Notes: generated by a model not told the origin, from the letters alone. DNA of 64,000 nucleotides from Canna indica (GCA_034359265.1 CP136890.1:81617501-81681500); one strand, 5' to 3'; positions 1 through 11,001 are shown, counted from the first letter of the stretch. Made by a program: numbers and translations.

Positions 1-815
1 TGCGGCCTCGACCCACGTTGCTGCGTCAAAGTCCTCGGGGTGCCCCCGCGCTGCACCACCGTCTGGCTGTAGGTCTCCTACTCGAGTTTGATTTTTTCTT
101 TAATATTTATCATAAAACTTAAATTATAAATATATAATGAATAATTTAAACAAATATATAGTTACCATAATGTATGCAGCGTGATTGTCGATGTACTCCC
201 CCGTCCCATGTGCTCGACGGTGAGTCCGCTCAAACACCGCCATCGGGGAGGGTCGCTGGACAGTCCCGTCATCCGACACCGTCGTCTACATTTACAAAAT
301 AAATACATTATTTAGTACACATAGTAACAAATAAAATATATAATTAAAAAGTATACTTATCATACGGTTCGCGTGCATTACAAATGCAATAGAGCCGCCG
401 GTGTGACGCGCTGCTCCCCCCGACATGCGATTTCTAGCCGCATTCCTAAAAACCTCCTACCATCGATCCGTCAACCATATTCCCACGAGCTGGTCCCATA
501 TATCCGGAGTAATCCAATCGGGGCCGTATCCCGAGTCTCCGCGATGTTAGTAGTCCCAGCTCGTGCCATCACTTGGGACCGGGCCTGCCCCAACTGCCTG
601 TTATACCTTGCCCGGGAAATAGCCTCCCAGGCAGCGTAAATGAAGGGTCTTTGGTCCTCAGCCCATGTATAGTGAGCCTGCAGAATAATAATATCAGTAC
701 CAATATTAACCATCATGCATGTAAAAATAATAATAATACGTGCCTCAAACTCGCGCCATAACATGTCGACGTGCTCGCTAGGCACGTGAGACCACGTAGG
801 CCATGCCCCGTGCAT
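1..815 (-). pseudogene. TnpA-like second protein of CACTA A (plant transposase Ptta/En/Spm family), partial
   Basis: Reading leftwards, 815-471 encodes SEHVDMLWREFEARI, then YTWAEDQRPFIYAAWEAISR and ARSQVMARAG, the pattern of the Ptta/En/Spm (Transposase_24) family, DNA-binding accessory proteins of CACTA elements. Two further exon-like blocks occur near 430-360 and 300-180, and the family-typical RGGTPEDFD segment lies at about 60-30, matching copy B. Intervening AT-rich stretches (about 90-180 and 290-370) look like introns because they align to AT-rich gaps between coding blocks in copy B. The 3' end is outside the window. A stop after the WEYG segment suggests decay. It lies directly downstream of the tnp2 gene, the usual gene order. 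Confidence 0.7.
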
Positions 816-1999
816 GTATCATTGAATAGTAGAAGAAATGCTCCTCGGCACTTCTTCTTGCTCGAACCTGAACAATAAGAAATGCTCCTCAGCACTTCTT
901 CTTGCTCGAACTTGTAATTAATATCAACAAGTTTGTATTTTGGATGAACTTTCATGCCCCTTTCTGTTGTATCGAACCAATGACATCTAAATAGAATAAC
1001 TGATTTCAAGCCGAAGTAGTGCAACTCTATCACTTCTTCCACCAGTCCATAAAAATCCATATCACATTCAACATAGGTTGTCCCTTTCACACAGACCCCA
1101 GCATTCATCGTCTTCTTTGTAAATGCATATTCAACCGTGTGAAATTTATACCCATCAACAAAATATCCGCTATAGCACGACACAAGTCGCGACGGTCCAC
1201 TAACAAACTCAAATATTCTTTCATCTATTTCAGCTCTGTGATCTTTGCTGTAAGTCTGAATCCAAGTAGGGAAATCACGATTCCGTAATCTCTCCAATTC
1301 TTCATCGTTGTGAATAGAGTATTTTTGTACCATCTCAATGTCAAATATTTCGATGAATTGTTCAATCTCTGGACAATTGAGTAAAACATACAAGTGTGTC
1401 AAATGATACTCTTCCTCGCTTAAATGTCGAGATGGACGAGAACCAAAAGCATGACCAGAGTGACAAAATATATTTAAACGTCCATCTGAATGTCGAACAC
1501 CCCCGTCGTCGTTACGTGGAAGACGATCAAATCTTGTCTGTACTGTCGATTCAAAGTAAAATGAGCAGAATGTTGAAATTTCTTGGATGATATACGATTC
1601 AGATATTGATCCTTCAACAGCTGCGGTGTTCTTTACTTTTTTCTTCAGACGATTCATGTATCTTTCAAATAAGCACATCCACCGATATTGAACGGGGCCA
1701 CCAACTCGTGCCTCGTATGCCAAGTGTATCGGTAGATGCTTCATCAAGTCAAAAAATGCAGGAGGGAAAAACTGCTCCAGCTTGCATATGATTTCAACAA
1801 TATTATTTTCAAGTGTTGACATATCTTCGACACGAAGGACATTTGCACATATGTTTCTAAAAAACATACTTAATTCAGTCAACGGACCCCAAATATTATC
1901 AGGTAGAAGATCTCGAAATGCGATCGGAAGTAATCTCTGCATGAATACATGACAATCATGGCTCTTCATCCCTGATATTTTGCAATCATCGACGTTCAC
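713..1999 (-). pseudogene. tnp2 transposase C-terminal part of CACTA A (DUF4218 and DUF4216)
   Basis: This is the longest open stretch in copy A, 428 codons. It starts at YVNVDDCKISGMKSHDCHVF, which with LPIAFRDLLPDNIW and FFPPAFFDLMKHLPIHLAYE is the DUF4218 signature that follows the tnp2 catalytic region in plant CACTA transposases. Later VSGPSRLVSCYSGYFVDGYK and FHTVEYAFTKKTMNAGVCVK match DUF4216, which here runs to its normal end (ILFRCHWFDTTERGMKVHPK); copy B lost that end. It was almost certainly one protein with the segment at 2215-4027, separated now by frame breaks around 2000-2215. The natural stop is unclear because a 44 bp tandem duplication lies at 833-914, near the expected end. 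Confidence 0.85.
833..914. repeat. 44 bp tandem duplication in CACTA A
   Basis: Two adjacent copies (833-876 and 877-914, the second slightly short) share AAGAAATGCTCCTC and CACTTCTTCTTGCTCGAAC. Copy B cannot be compared because its 492 bp deletion removes the region. Confidence 0.85.
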
Positions 2000-2214
2000 A
2001 TATCGAGATAAGTTTGAAGCATATCCATCGGGTAATCTGAGTTCTTTTACCCATTGACAAACATCTTTGATCTGTTATTTATTTAACACATATAGGGCCT
2101 TCGGTTTCAGATATCGTCCGTTGACCTCTTGTAACTCCAACTCTGGTCTTCTACAAAGTATTTTCATATCATGTCGGGCTTTGACATTATCTTTAGTTTT
2201 TCCGGAAATATCCA

Positions 2215-4027
2215 TCAAAGTGTTGAAAATATTATCAAACTCATTTTTTCAATGTGCATGACATCTAAATTATGTCGAATCAATAATGAACTCCAATAGG
2301 GCAATTCCCAAAAGATACTTTTTTTCACCCAGTTATGTGTTTGGCCAAAACCTGACACTCTTTCATTGCGACCAAATATTATATCTGAAAGTGCTGAAAC
2401 ACGTGCTAACATTTGTTCACTAGACAACATCGGTGGTGGCCCATCTCTTTCGACTCTGCCCTTAGTAAATTTATTACGATTCCTTCGATACTGATGATTA
2501 GCCGGTAGGAATCGACGATGACAATCAAAGAATGAGATTTTTCGTCCGTTCTGAAGACTGATTGATTTAGAGTGTTCCATACAATACAGACAAGAGAGTC
2601 GGCCGTGAGTGCTCCAACCAGACAACATGCCGTACGCCGGGAAATCATTGATTGTCCACAAGACCACAGCCTTTAAATTGAAGTTTTGCTTCCGATGACA
2701 ATCATAAGTGACAGCTCCCTCAGTCCACAATGTTTTCAATTCATCTATCAAGGGTCTGAGAAATATGTCAATTTCTTTTCGCGGACCCTTAGGACCCGGA
2801 ATAATCATCGAAAGATAAATAAATTCATCTTTCATACACATTGACGGTGGCAAATTATAAACTGTCAGCAGCACTGGCCAAACTGAATAAGAAGTTGCAG
2901 AATGTCCAAACGAATTAAAACCATATGTGCACAATCCCAATCTTATATTTCTAGTATCCCTAGCAAATGAAGGATAATATGTATCCAAATGTTTCCATGC
3001 TTCACTATCGGATGGATGAGTCATTACTGTATCATCACGACTTCTTGCATGGCAACTCATGTAGGGGGCTGTCTTTTCCGACATGAATAATCTTTGAAAC
3101 CTCGGTGTTAGTGGAAAATACCGAAGCACCTTAAACGGGATATTTTTTTGTCGGGCCGATTTCTTCTCCTTCTAACGAGGATGTTGACATACAGGGCATT
3201 TATCCAACTGCACATTTTCTTTATAATATAAAATGCAGTTATTTTGGCACGCGTGTATTTTTTTCGTACCCAAGCCCCAATTTTCTCATTAGTTTTTTAG
3301 TCTTATAAAAAGTTGGCTCAAACTTGTTATCAGTAGGCAGCATTCCATTAATCAATCCTGCAATCTGATCATACGCAACCCCACTGATATTACAATCGAC
3401 CTTGATCTTTAGGAGCTGTGTCATTGCTGAAAACCTAGTGTATTTAGGACAATTCTCATACAAAGGTTCATCGGCAGCTTTCAACATCTCATAAAATTCT
3501 GCAGCTTCTTTATTCGGTAATTCAATCTCTACCGCAGTTTGTACCTCTGTGATATCAACCGCTGTAGTATCTGGTGCGACTGATGTCTGAAAAACTGGCC
3601 GATCAACATTATCATTCAGGTGGAATTGACTCTCAAGACTATCAAGTATCATAGTTCTATAGGGATTAGATTGACTAGATGAAGAAGCACCAACAGAGGA
3701 AGATTCACCATATGTCTAAACGACAAGATTACTCGACATCCCGACTTCACGTGACTCCCCGTGACAAGTCCATAGAAAATATCTTGGTGCAAATCCTTTG
3801 CTATATAGATGCAGAGTGACAGTCTCCCGATCCAAAAATCGTCCATTCAAACAAATACGACACGGACATCGGATTTGATCACCGATGCTAATGAAATTTC
3901 GATTCGAATAGGCGAAATTTAGGAAGTACGTTACGCTTAATCGAAACTCATTCGTTAAAGCTCCACGATCAAGACGTCGGTACATCCAACTTCGATCAGC
4001 CGACATGATTCTGTCAGTCAATGACAA
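2215..4027 (-). pseudogene. tnp2-type CACTA transposase of copy A (N-terminal and catalytic region)
   Basis: Reading leftwards: 4027-3716 encodes the transposase-associated domain (ADRSWMYRRLDRGALTNEF, then IRCPCRICLN, with conserved cysteines). 3652-3239 encodes the tnp2 entry region (EAAEFYEMLKAADEPLYENC, SGVAYDQIAGLINGMLP, FYKTKKLMRKLGLGYEK). 3129-2215 is the tnp2 core, with LRYFPLTPRFQRLF, WTINDFPAYGMLSGWSTHG, and LLIRHNLDVMHIEK, all diagnostic for En/Spm-type transposases, which excise and integrate the element by binding its ends. Frame changes near 3700, 3200-3130 and 2240 break it; at the last, copy B keeps bases lost here. With 713-1999 it would make a single protein of over 1,000 residues. 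The start is taken at the ATG before SLTDRIMSADRSW. Confidence 0.9.
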
Positions 4028-4105
4028 TTTCTTTGGTTAATGTCTTTAGGTGAGATTGTCCTATTCCATTCGGGATTTATGTTATTTATATTGTACTAAG
4101 TACTT

Positions 4106-4240
4106 ATTTTAACCGCTAACTTCATTCTAAATTTCGGCAGCATCTCCCTACAGTTCTCCGAATACGCATATCATCTGGGCGCGTATCGGAGAACAAGAGA
4201 GATGCTGCCGAAATTTAGAATAATTAGTTAACAGTTAAAA
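4106..4240 (-). repeat. Long hairpin in the 5' leader of CACTA A
   Basis: An inverted repeat with arms of about 40-60 bp. The left arm 4125-4167 contains AATTTCGGCAGCATCTC and GTTCTCCGAATACGC; the right arm 4181-4220 contains the complements. Weaker pairing extends both ways (TTAACCGCTAAC with GTTAACAGTTAA). It lies just upstream of the transposase start. The same hairpin occurs in copy B with no difference over about 104 bases. Confidence 0.9.
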
Positions 4241-4466
4241 GAAAAACGTAAGTGCAGTACAAATAACTATATTCCCAAATTGTCCAATCAGGGACAATTC
4301 AAGAATTGTACGTCGTATAAAAGATCATCTACTTCTTTTACACGAACATACAATCCCCGAACGGATCTAAGGTTTGGCTAAATCATATCCTACTCGTCGA
4401 TGCGTACGTGAAACATATCAACTCGTCGGATGGATGATTATTTTCTAAATGTTTCGAGTCAGTTCG

Positions 4467-4620
4467 AGTCCATATTGGACAATTCCGACACGAGTCCAAA
4501 TTAGACGATTTCGGCAGGAGTCCAAAATGAACTATTCTGGCGTGCGTCCGAAGTGGACGATTCCGGCACAATGCCGAAGTGGACAATTCCGACGCGAGTC
4601 CACTAAGGACAACTTTGGAC
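4467..4620 (-). repeat. Leader tandem repeats of CACTA A
   Basis: Five or six degenerate units of about 25-30 bp, built on GTCC-(A/G)A-(A/G)TGGACGATTCCG and CGAGTCC, between the hairpin and the AT-rich stretch 4640-4850. The same array is at 6499-6655 in copy B, so it belongs to the element rather than to the site. Confidence 0.8.
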
Positions 4621-5149
4621 TAATTAACAATATATTAACTAATTAATTAATATTAATCTACATAATTTTCATTAATTTAAATAATTAACCTACCATTATT
4701 AAATATTAATCTAACTAAATTAAACTAAAAATTAATATAAACTCTAAAAATTAATCTAAACCCTAAAAATTAATCTAACAAATTAAACAATTAATCTAAA
4801 TAATTAATTAAATAATTAATTAACAAATAAATAAATAAAAATTAATCTACAATTTCCGGCGCCGGCGTACATTGTCCGGACAGTGTGTCCGGACATTGTA
4901 CAAGATCCGGTTGTGGCCATCGGCCGTCCGCCGCCGATCGAAACCCTAAAAATAGGGTTTCGGTCGGATTTCCCGTCGGTCGCAACAGGAAGAGATGGTC
5001 GGGCGGCGATGAATACCTGAAATCAACGATCGAGGACGAACGGCAGCGTCGGCAGCTCGACGTCGTCGGCGTCGGCAGCGGCGGCGAGAGGCGGGAGGAA
5101 GAAGGGGCTGGCGCGATCTGTGACCTATATAAACTTATCATCAACGGCT

Positions 5150-5342
5150 CGCTCTCCCGTTAGAAAGTTGTTGCTAATAAGTTATCATCAGCAACGGCTC
5201 ACTTGTCCGTTAGAAAGCCGTTGCTGATAATTAAAATCATATCTGCAACGGCTTGAGCGGCCGTAAGAATGTCGTTGCAAATAGCAACGGCTTGAGCGGC
5301 CGTTGCTGATAGCCGTTGCTGGAGACTCAATTTCTAGTAGTG
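5150..5342 (-). repeat. CACTA A 5' terminus: terminal and subterminal repeats
   Basis: From 5342 leftwards the element starts CACTACTAGAAA and then carries at least five direct and inverted copies of CAGCAACGGC with interleaved TTTCTAACGGACAAGTGAGC-type spacers. Such subterminal arrays are the binding sites of TnpA-like proteins in known CACTA elements; function here is inferred. Confidence 0.85.
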
Positions 5343-5442
5343 ACAGCTCCAGAAAGCACTCGGCGCACAGGTTGCGTACCCCCACGTGGTCGACAATGCC
5401 GCATCCATTACCTCCGCAAGCCTTCTTCTTCTTCAACGCCAT
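5343..5442 (-). pseudogene. 5' coding fragment of a probable A20 zinc-finger (stress-associated) protein, cut by CACTA A
   Basis: On the minus strand an ATG at 5442 opens a frame MALKKKKACGGNGCGIVD..., continuing HVGVRNLCAECFLEL up to the CACTA terminus. The cysteines are spaced C-x4-C-x11-C-x2-C with Gly after the second Cys and Asn-Leu before the third, the A20 finger pattern of plant stress-associated proteins, whose A20 fingers bind ubiquitin. After 33 codons the frame runs into the transposon, so no complete protein is made. A TATA box lies 55 bp upstream of the ATG, supporting a true gene start. The rest of the gene may lie beyond transposon A, left of the window, or be lost. The A20 call rests on one short motif. 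Confidence 0.5.
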
Positions 5443-5864
5443 CAAAGGGGAGAGAGGAGGACGATGGACCTACCTATATCATGAAGTAGTAAATAGTTAT
5501 ATATAGAGAGACTAGCAAAGTGAACATTTCAATGAAGAGATTCGATTGAAAAGGTGCTTTTAATTACCGTAAAAGAGCGGGCGGTTGTTAAGAAAAGGAA
5601 AGGGTGCAACCCAATGAAGAGGTAAAGTATATATATGCTGCAGTTGGGAGAGAACGAGAAGACGGTGGCGGCAGCGGCAGTGGCGACTGAAGAAAACAAT
5701 GAAGGTATTGCTGCTTAATTAGCAGTGCGAGGAAGACGAAGTCGAGGAGGAACCGAGGAAGCGAGAAGGCCGCTTGTGATTTCTTCTCGCCGCTCTACTG
5801 CCTTGATCGCGCCACCAATAGCCACCCTAGGATGCTCGAGATCCTCCCATTATGTACCTGCAGA
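5443..5864. other. Spacer between the two CACTA copies
   Basis: This holds the promoter and leader of the broken A20-like gene and about 350 bp of sequence not present in either transposon. The 5' terminus of copy B is missing: homology to the subterminal repeats begins only near 5865, and no CACTA end is visible. Purine-rich blocks at 5640-5720 and 5745-5780 give no recognisable protein. Confidence 0.6.
5497..5503 (-). promoter_or_regulatory. TATA box of the truncated A20-like gene
   Basis: TATATAA on the minus strand, 55 bp before the ATG at 5442, with a CT-rich leader between. The position fits a core promoter starting transcription near 5470. Confidence 0.45.
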
Positions 5865-6498
5865 TATATATGTTGTATCTGCAACGCCGTTCTAACGGAC
5901 ATGCGAGTCATTGCAGATATTAATTACCTTAGCAACGACTTTCTAACAGACATGTTAGCCGTTGCTGATGATAAACTTATCAGCAACGGCGTTTTAACGG
6001 TTAAGTGAGCTCGCCCCCTTCTTCCTCTTCCTCTGCTGCCGCCGCCTGCTGCCTTCTTCCGACGCTGCCGCCCCGTCCTCGGCCGTCGATTCCGACCGCC
6101 GATTCCCTGTTTGTTCCAGGTATTTCTTGCCGCCCCGCCTTCCCCATTGATTCCTAGGTATAATTCCGACCGAAACCCTATTTTTAGGGTTTCGGTCGGT
6201 GGCCGCCGTCGGACCTTATACAGTGTCCGGACACTGGATGCCGACTCCGACGCCTGAAATGCCAAAATATTAATTTTTTTTATTTAATTATTTAATTGAT
6301 AATTAATTGTTTAGATTAATTATTTAATTTGTTAGATTAATTTTTAGGGTTTAGATTAATTTTTGGATTGATTGTTAGAGTTTAGATTAATTTTTAGATT
6401 AATTTAGTTAGATTAATATTTAATAATGGTAGGTTAATTATTTAAATTAGTCAAAATGTTGTAGATTAATATTAATTAATTAGTTAAAATGTTAATTA

Positions 6499-6655
6499 GT
6501 CCGGAGTTGTCCTCAGTGGACTCGCACCGGAATCGTCCACTTCGGACTTGCGCCGGAATCGTCAACTTCGGACTCGCGCCGGAATTGTCCATTTCAGACT
6601 CCCGCCGAAATCGTCTAATTTGGACTTGTGTCGGAATTGTCCACTATGGACTCGA
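6499..6655 (+). repeat. Leader tandem repeats of CACTA B
   Basis: Six units of about 26-30 bp containing GGACTCGCGCCGGAATCGTC or close variants. Inverted counterpart of 4467-4620. Confidence 0.8.
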
Positions 6656-6879
6656 ATTGACTCGAAATATTTAGAAAATAATCATCCATCCGACGAGTTG
6701 ATATGTTTCACGTACGCATCGACGAGTCGGATATGATTTAGCAAAACCTTAGATCTGTTCGGGGGTTGTATATTCGTGTAAAAGAAGTAGATGATCTTTT
6801 ACACGACGTACAACCCTTGAATTATTCTTGATTGGACAATTTGGGAATATAATTATTTGTATTGCATTTACGTTTTTCT

Positions 6880-7012
6880 TTTTAACCTTTAACTTATTCT
6901 AAATTTCGGCAGCATCTCTCTTGTTCTCCGATACGCGCCCAGATGATATGCGTATTCGGAGAACTGTAGGGAGATGCTGCCGAAATTTAGAATGAAGTTA
7001 GCAGTTAAAAGA
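6880..7012 (+). repeat. Long hairpin in the 5' leader of CACTA B
   Basis: Stem arms about 6899-6940 (AATTTCGGCAGCATCTC, GTTCTCCGATACGC) and 6950-6992 (GCGTATTCGGAGAAC, GAGATGCTGCCGAAATTT), loop CCCAGATGATAT. Identical to the hairpin of copy A across about 104 bases. Confidence 0.9.
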
Positions 7013-7259
7013 AATACTTAGTGCAATATGAATAACATAAATCCCAAATGGAATAGGACCATCTCACCTAAAGGCATTAACCAAAGAAATTGTCATTGAT
7101 TGATAGAATCAAGATCGATGTTGGATGTACCAGCGTCTTGATCGTTGAGCTTTAACGAATGAGTTTCGATTATGCGTAACTTACTTCCTAAATTTCGCAT
7201 ATTCAAATAGGAAATTTGTTAGCACTGGTGATAAAATCTGATGTCTGTGCCGCATTTGC

Positions 7260-9049
7260 TTGAGTGGACGATTTTTGGATCGGAAAACTATCACTCTGCA
7301 TCTATATAGCAAAGGATTTGCACCAAGATATTTTTTATGGACTTGCCACGATGAGTCACATGAAGTCGGGACATCGAGCAATCTTATCGTTCAGACATGT
7401 GGTGAATCTTCCTCTGCTAGTGTTTCTTCATCTAGTCAATCTAATCCCTATAGAACTATAATACTTGATAGTCTTGGGGGTCAATTCCACCTGAATGATA
7501 ATGTTGATCGGCCAATTACTAAGACGTCAGTCCCACCAGATACTGCAGCGGTTGATATCACAGAAGTACAAACTGCGGTAGAGATTGAATTGCCGAATTA
7601 ATAAAGAAGCTGCAGAATTTTACGAGATGTTGAAAGCTACCGATGAACCTTTGTATGAGAATTGTCCTAAATACACAAGGTTTTCAGCAATGATGCAGCT
7701 CCTAAACATCAAGGCCAATTCTAATATCAGCGGGGTTGCGTATGATCAAATCGTAGGATTGATTAATGGAATGTTGCCTACTGATAACAAGTTTGAACCA
7801 ACTTTTTATAAAACTAAAAAGCTAATGAGAAAATTGGGGCTGGGGTACGAAAAAATACACGCGTGCCAAAATAACTGCATTTTATATTATAAAGAAAATG
7901 TGCAGTTGGATAAATACCCTGTATGTCAACATCCTCGTTACAGGGAGAAGAAATTCGTCCGACAGAAAAATATCTCGTTTAAGGTGCTTCGGTATTTTCC
8001 ACTAACACCGAAGCTTCAAAGATTATTCATGTCGGAAAAGACGGCCCCCTACATGAGTTGGCATGCAAGAAGTCGTAATGATACAGTAATGACTCATCCA
8101 TCCGACACTGAAGCATGGAAACATTTGGATACATGTTATCCTTCATTTGCTAGGGATACTAGAAATATCATATTGAGATTGTGCACATATGGTTTTAATC
8201 CGTTTGGACATTCTGCAACACCTTATTCAATTTGGTCAGTGCTGCTGACAGTTTATAATTTTCACCGTCAATGTGTATGAAAGATGAATTTATTTATCTT
8301 TCGATGATTATTCCGGGTCCTAAAGGTCTGCGAAAAGAAATTGACGTGTTTCTCAGACCCTTGATAGATGAATCAAAAATATTGTGGACTGAGGGAGCTG
8401 TCACTTATGATTGTCATCGGAAGCAAAACTTCAGTTTAAAGGCGCGATCTTGTGGACAATCAATGATTTCCCGGCGTACGGAATGTTGTTTGGTTGGAGT
8501 ACTCACGGCCGACTCTCTTGTCCGTATTGTCTGGAACACTCTAAATCAATCAGTCTTCAGAAAAAATTAAAAATCTCATTCTTTGATTGTCATCGTCGAT
8601 TCCTACCAGCTAACCATCAATATCAAAGGAATCGTAATAAATTTACTAAGGGCAGAGTCGAAAGAGATGAGCCACCATCGATGTTGTCTGGTGAACAAAT
8701 GTTAGCATGTATTTCAGCACTTCCAGAGATAATATTTGGTCGGAATGAAAAAGTGTCAGGCTTTGGTCAAACACATAACTGGGTGAAAAAGAGTATATTT
8801 TGGGAATTGCCCTATTGGAGTTCATTACTGATTCGACATAATTTGGATGTCATGCACATTGAAAAAAATATGTTTGATAATATTTTCAACACTTTGATGG
8901 ATGTTTCCGAAAAAACTAAAGATAATGTCAAAGCCCGACATGATCTGAAAATATTTTGTAAGAGGCCGGAGTTGGAGTTACAAGAGGTCAATGGACGATA
9001 TCTGAAGCCGAATGCCCCGTATATGTTAAATAGGCCCCGTATATGTTAA
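7260..9049 (+). pseudogene. tnp2-type CACTA transposase of copy B (N-terminal and catalytic region)
   Basis: Same protein as in copy A, in three main frames. About 7260-7380 holds the end of the transposase-associated domain (SGRFLDRKTITLHLYSKGF), 7585-8280 the tnp2 entry and first core (FYEMLKATDEPLYENCPKYT, LRYFPLTPKLQRLFMSEKTA), and 8411-9049 the rest (TINDFPAYGMLFGWSTHGRL, LLIRHNLDVMHIEKNMFDNI). A single-base loss near 8260, compared with copy A, shifts the frame before MCMKDEFIYLSMIIPGPKG. The initiating region before 7260 is degraded and has lost the equivalent ATG. At 9012-9055 a 20 bp direct duplication of GGCCCCGTATATGTTAAATA introduces a premature end. No functional transposase can come from it as it stands. 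Confidence 0.9.
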
Positions 9050-9132
9050 ATAAATAACAGATCAAAGATGTTTGTCAATGGATAAAAGAACTCAGATTAC
9101 CCGATGGATATGCCTCAAACTTATCTCGATAT

Positions 9133-10164
9133 GTGAACGTTGATGATTGCAAAATATCAGGGATGAAGAGCCATGATTGTCATGTATTCATGCAGAGATT
9201 ACTTCCGATCGCATTCCGAGATCTTCTACCAGATAATATTTGGGGTCTGTTGACTGAATTAAGTATGATTTTTAAAAACATTTATACAAATATCCTTCGA
9301 GTCGAAGATATGTCAATACTTGAAAGTGATATTGTTGAAATTATATGCAAGCTGGAGCAATTTTTCCCTCCTGCCTTTTTTGACTCGATAGAAGCATCTA
9401 CCGATACACTTGGCATACGAGGCACGAGTTGGTGACCCCGTTCAATACCGGTGGATGTACTTATTTGAAAGATACATGAATTGTCTGAAGAAAAAAGTAA
9501 AGAACACCGCAGCTGTTGAAGAATCAATATCTGAATCGTACATCATCCAAGAAATTTCAATATTCTGCTCATTTTACTTTGAATCGACAGTACATACAAG
9601 ATTTGATCGTCTTCCACGTAACGACGACGGGGGAGTTCGACATTCAGATGGACGTTTAATATATTTTGTCACTCTGGTCGTGCTTTTGGTTCTCATCCAT
9701 CTCGACACTTAAGCAAGGAAGAATATCATTTGGCACGCTTGTATGTATTACTCAATTGTACAGAGATTGAACAATTCATTAAAATATTTGACATTGAGAT
9801 GGTGCAAAAATACTATATTCACAACGATCAAGAATTGGAGAGATTATGGAATCGAGATTTCCCTACTTGGATTCAGACTTACAGCAAAGATCACAGAGTT
9901 GAAATAGATGATACAATATTTGAGTTTGTTAGTGGACCGTTGCGACTAGTGTCGTGTTATAGCGGATATTTTGTTAATGGGTACAAATTTCACACGGTTG
10001 AATATGCATTTACAAAGAAGACGATGAATGTCGGGGTCTCCGTGAAAGGGACAACCTATGTTGAATGTGATATGGATTTTTATAGACTGGTGGAGGAAGT
10101 GATAGAGTTGCACTACCCCGATTGGATTACGTCCGATATATGGGACCAGCTCGTGGCGATGTGA
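9133..10164 (+). pseudogene. tnp2 C-terminal part of CACTA B, fused by deletion to the TnpA-like gene
   Basis: DUF4218 begins at VNVDDCKISGMKSHDCHVF (9133) and continues through three frames (breaks near 9410 and 9710) to LNCTEIEQFIKIFDIEMVQK. DUF4216 begins at VSGPLRLVSCYSGYFVNG and stops being recognisable after EEVIELHY at about 10115. There the sequence jumps directly into DWITSDIWDQLV, which in copy A lies 492 bp further on, inside the TnpA-like gene. The fusion joins the two genes in frame for a few residues before a stop at 10162-10164. Confidence 0.85.
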
Positions 10165-11001
10165 TCGACGGATCGATGGCAGGAGGTTTTTAGGACTGCG
10201 GCTAGAAACTGCATGTCGGGGGGAGGAGCGCGTCACACTGGCGGCTCTGTTGCATTTGCTGTGCACACGAACCGTATGGTAAGTATACCTTAATTTTAAT
10301 TTTATATTTTATTTATTACTCTGTCTACTAATTAATGTATTTGTTTTGTAAATATAGACGACGGTGTTGGACGACGGGACTGTCCAGCGATCCTCCCCGA
10401 TGGCGGTGTTTGAGCGGACACATCATCGAGTGCATGGGACGGGGGAGTACGTCGACAACCACGTTGCATTTATTATGGTAAGTATATTTGTTTAAATTAT
10501 TCATTATATATTTATAATTTAAGTTTTATGAAAAATATTAAACAAAAAATTAAACTAGAGTAGGAGACCTACAGGCAAACAGTGATACAGCGCGGAGGCA
10601 CCCCCGAGGACTTTGACGCAGCAGCGTGGGTCGATACTGCAGGTGGCTGGGACCACGACAGCGTGTATGGTTTTGCAGATAGTGGTCATGAGTGAGTCGT
10701 GCTAGGGCCACTTGGGGCACCGACCCCTCCACATGCTGGTGAGCGGCCGTCGACCTCCAAGTCTAGAGATGATCTTAGTAGCACGATAAGGACACTGGAG
10801 GAGACGGTCGCGCGTCAGACTGAGTTGATGGAGCATCAGAGTCAGATGATGGCGGATATACTAGTTATGCTACGCAACTTGTCAGGTCATCCTATAGCAG
10901 CATCATCTGATCCATCGTCCTCGAGTCAGTCCACGCCGGTGTACACCCAGGCACTCCAGACTCTGCCATATGATCTAGACCATCCTCCATCATCATCGTG
11001 A
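10116..11001 (+). pseudogene. TnpA-like protein of CACTA B (Ptta/En/Spm family), N-terminus deleted
   Basis: Exon-like blocks in order: about 10116-10279 (DWITSDIWDQL, then WQEVFRTAARNCMSGG), about 10358-10480 (TTVLDDGTVQRSSPMAVFER), and about 10556-11001 (QTVIQRGGTPEDFDAAAW, YGFADSG, then RTLEETVARQTELMEHQSQM). The last block has heptad-like hydrophobic spacing (MEHQSQMMADILVMLRNL), as expected for the C-terminal coiled coil of this family. Introns are inferred from AT-rich gaps bounded by GTAAGT-like and AG sites (GTAAGTATA at 10279 and 10480). A stop after FADSGHE interrupts the last block. Confidence 0.7.

Larger units (their letters stand above)
1..5342 (-). mobile_element. CACTA (En/Spm) transposon A, 3' part outside window
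   Basis: The element reads leftwards. Its 5' terminus is at 5342, where the minus strand starts CACTACTAGAAA, the CACTA-type terminal inverted repeat. Subterminal repeats built on CAGCAACGGC follow at about 5150-5330. Inside lie a leader with tandem repeats and a hairpin, a tnp2-type transposase (about 4027-713) and a TnpA-like second gene (815 to the window edge). By comparison with copy B about 1 kb of the 3' end lies left of the window. The coding regions are frameshifted, so it is probably non-autonomous. The bases just outside the terminus are ACA, but the matching target duplication would be outside the window. Confidence 0.9.
1..10640. repeat. Large imperfect palindrome (two inverted CACTA arms)
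   Basis: Bases 1-100 are the reverse complement of about 10640-10553, and homology continues inwards to about 5330 on the left and 5880 on the right. Long stretches are identical (for example about 160 bp around 1880-2040 against 9085-9250), others differ every 10-20 bases, and copy B has a 492 bp deletion. The arms are therefore diverged copies and not one sequence assembled twice. Confidence 0.9.

Noticed and set aside
1..10640. The palindrome as an assembly error (one element placed twice)
   Set aside because: The arms differ by many substitutions, a 492 bp deletion, different duplications and different termini.
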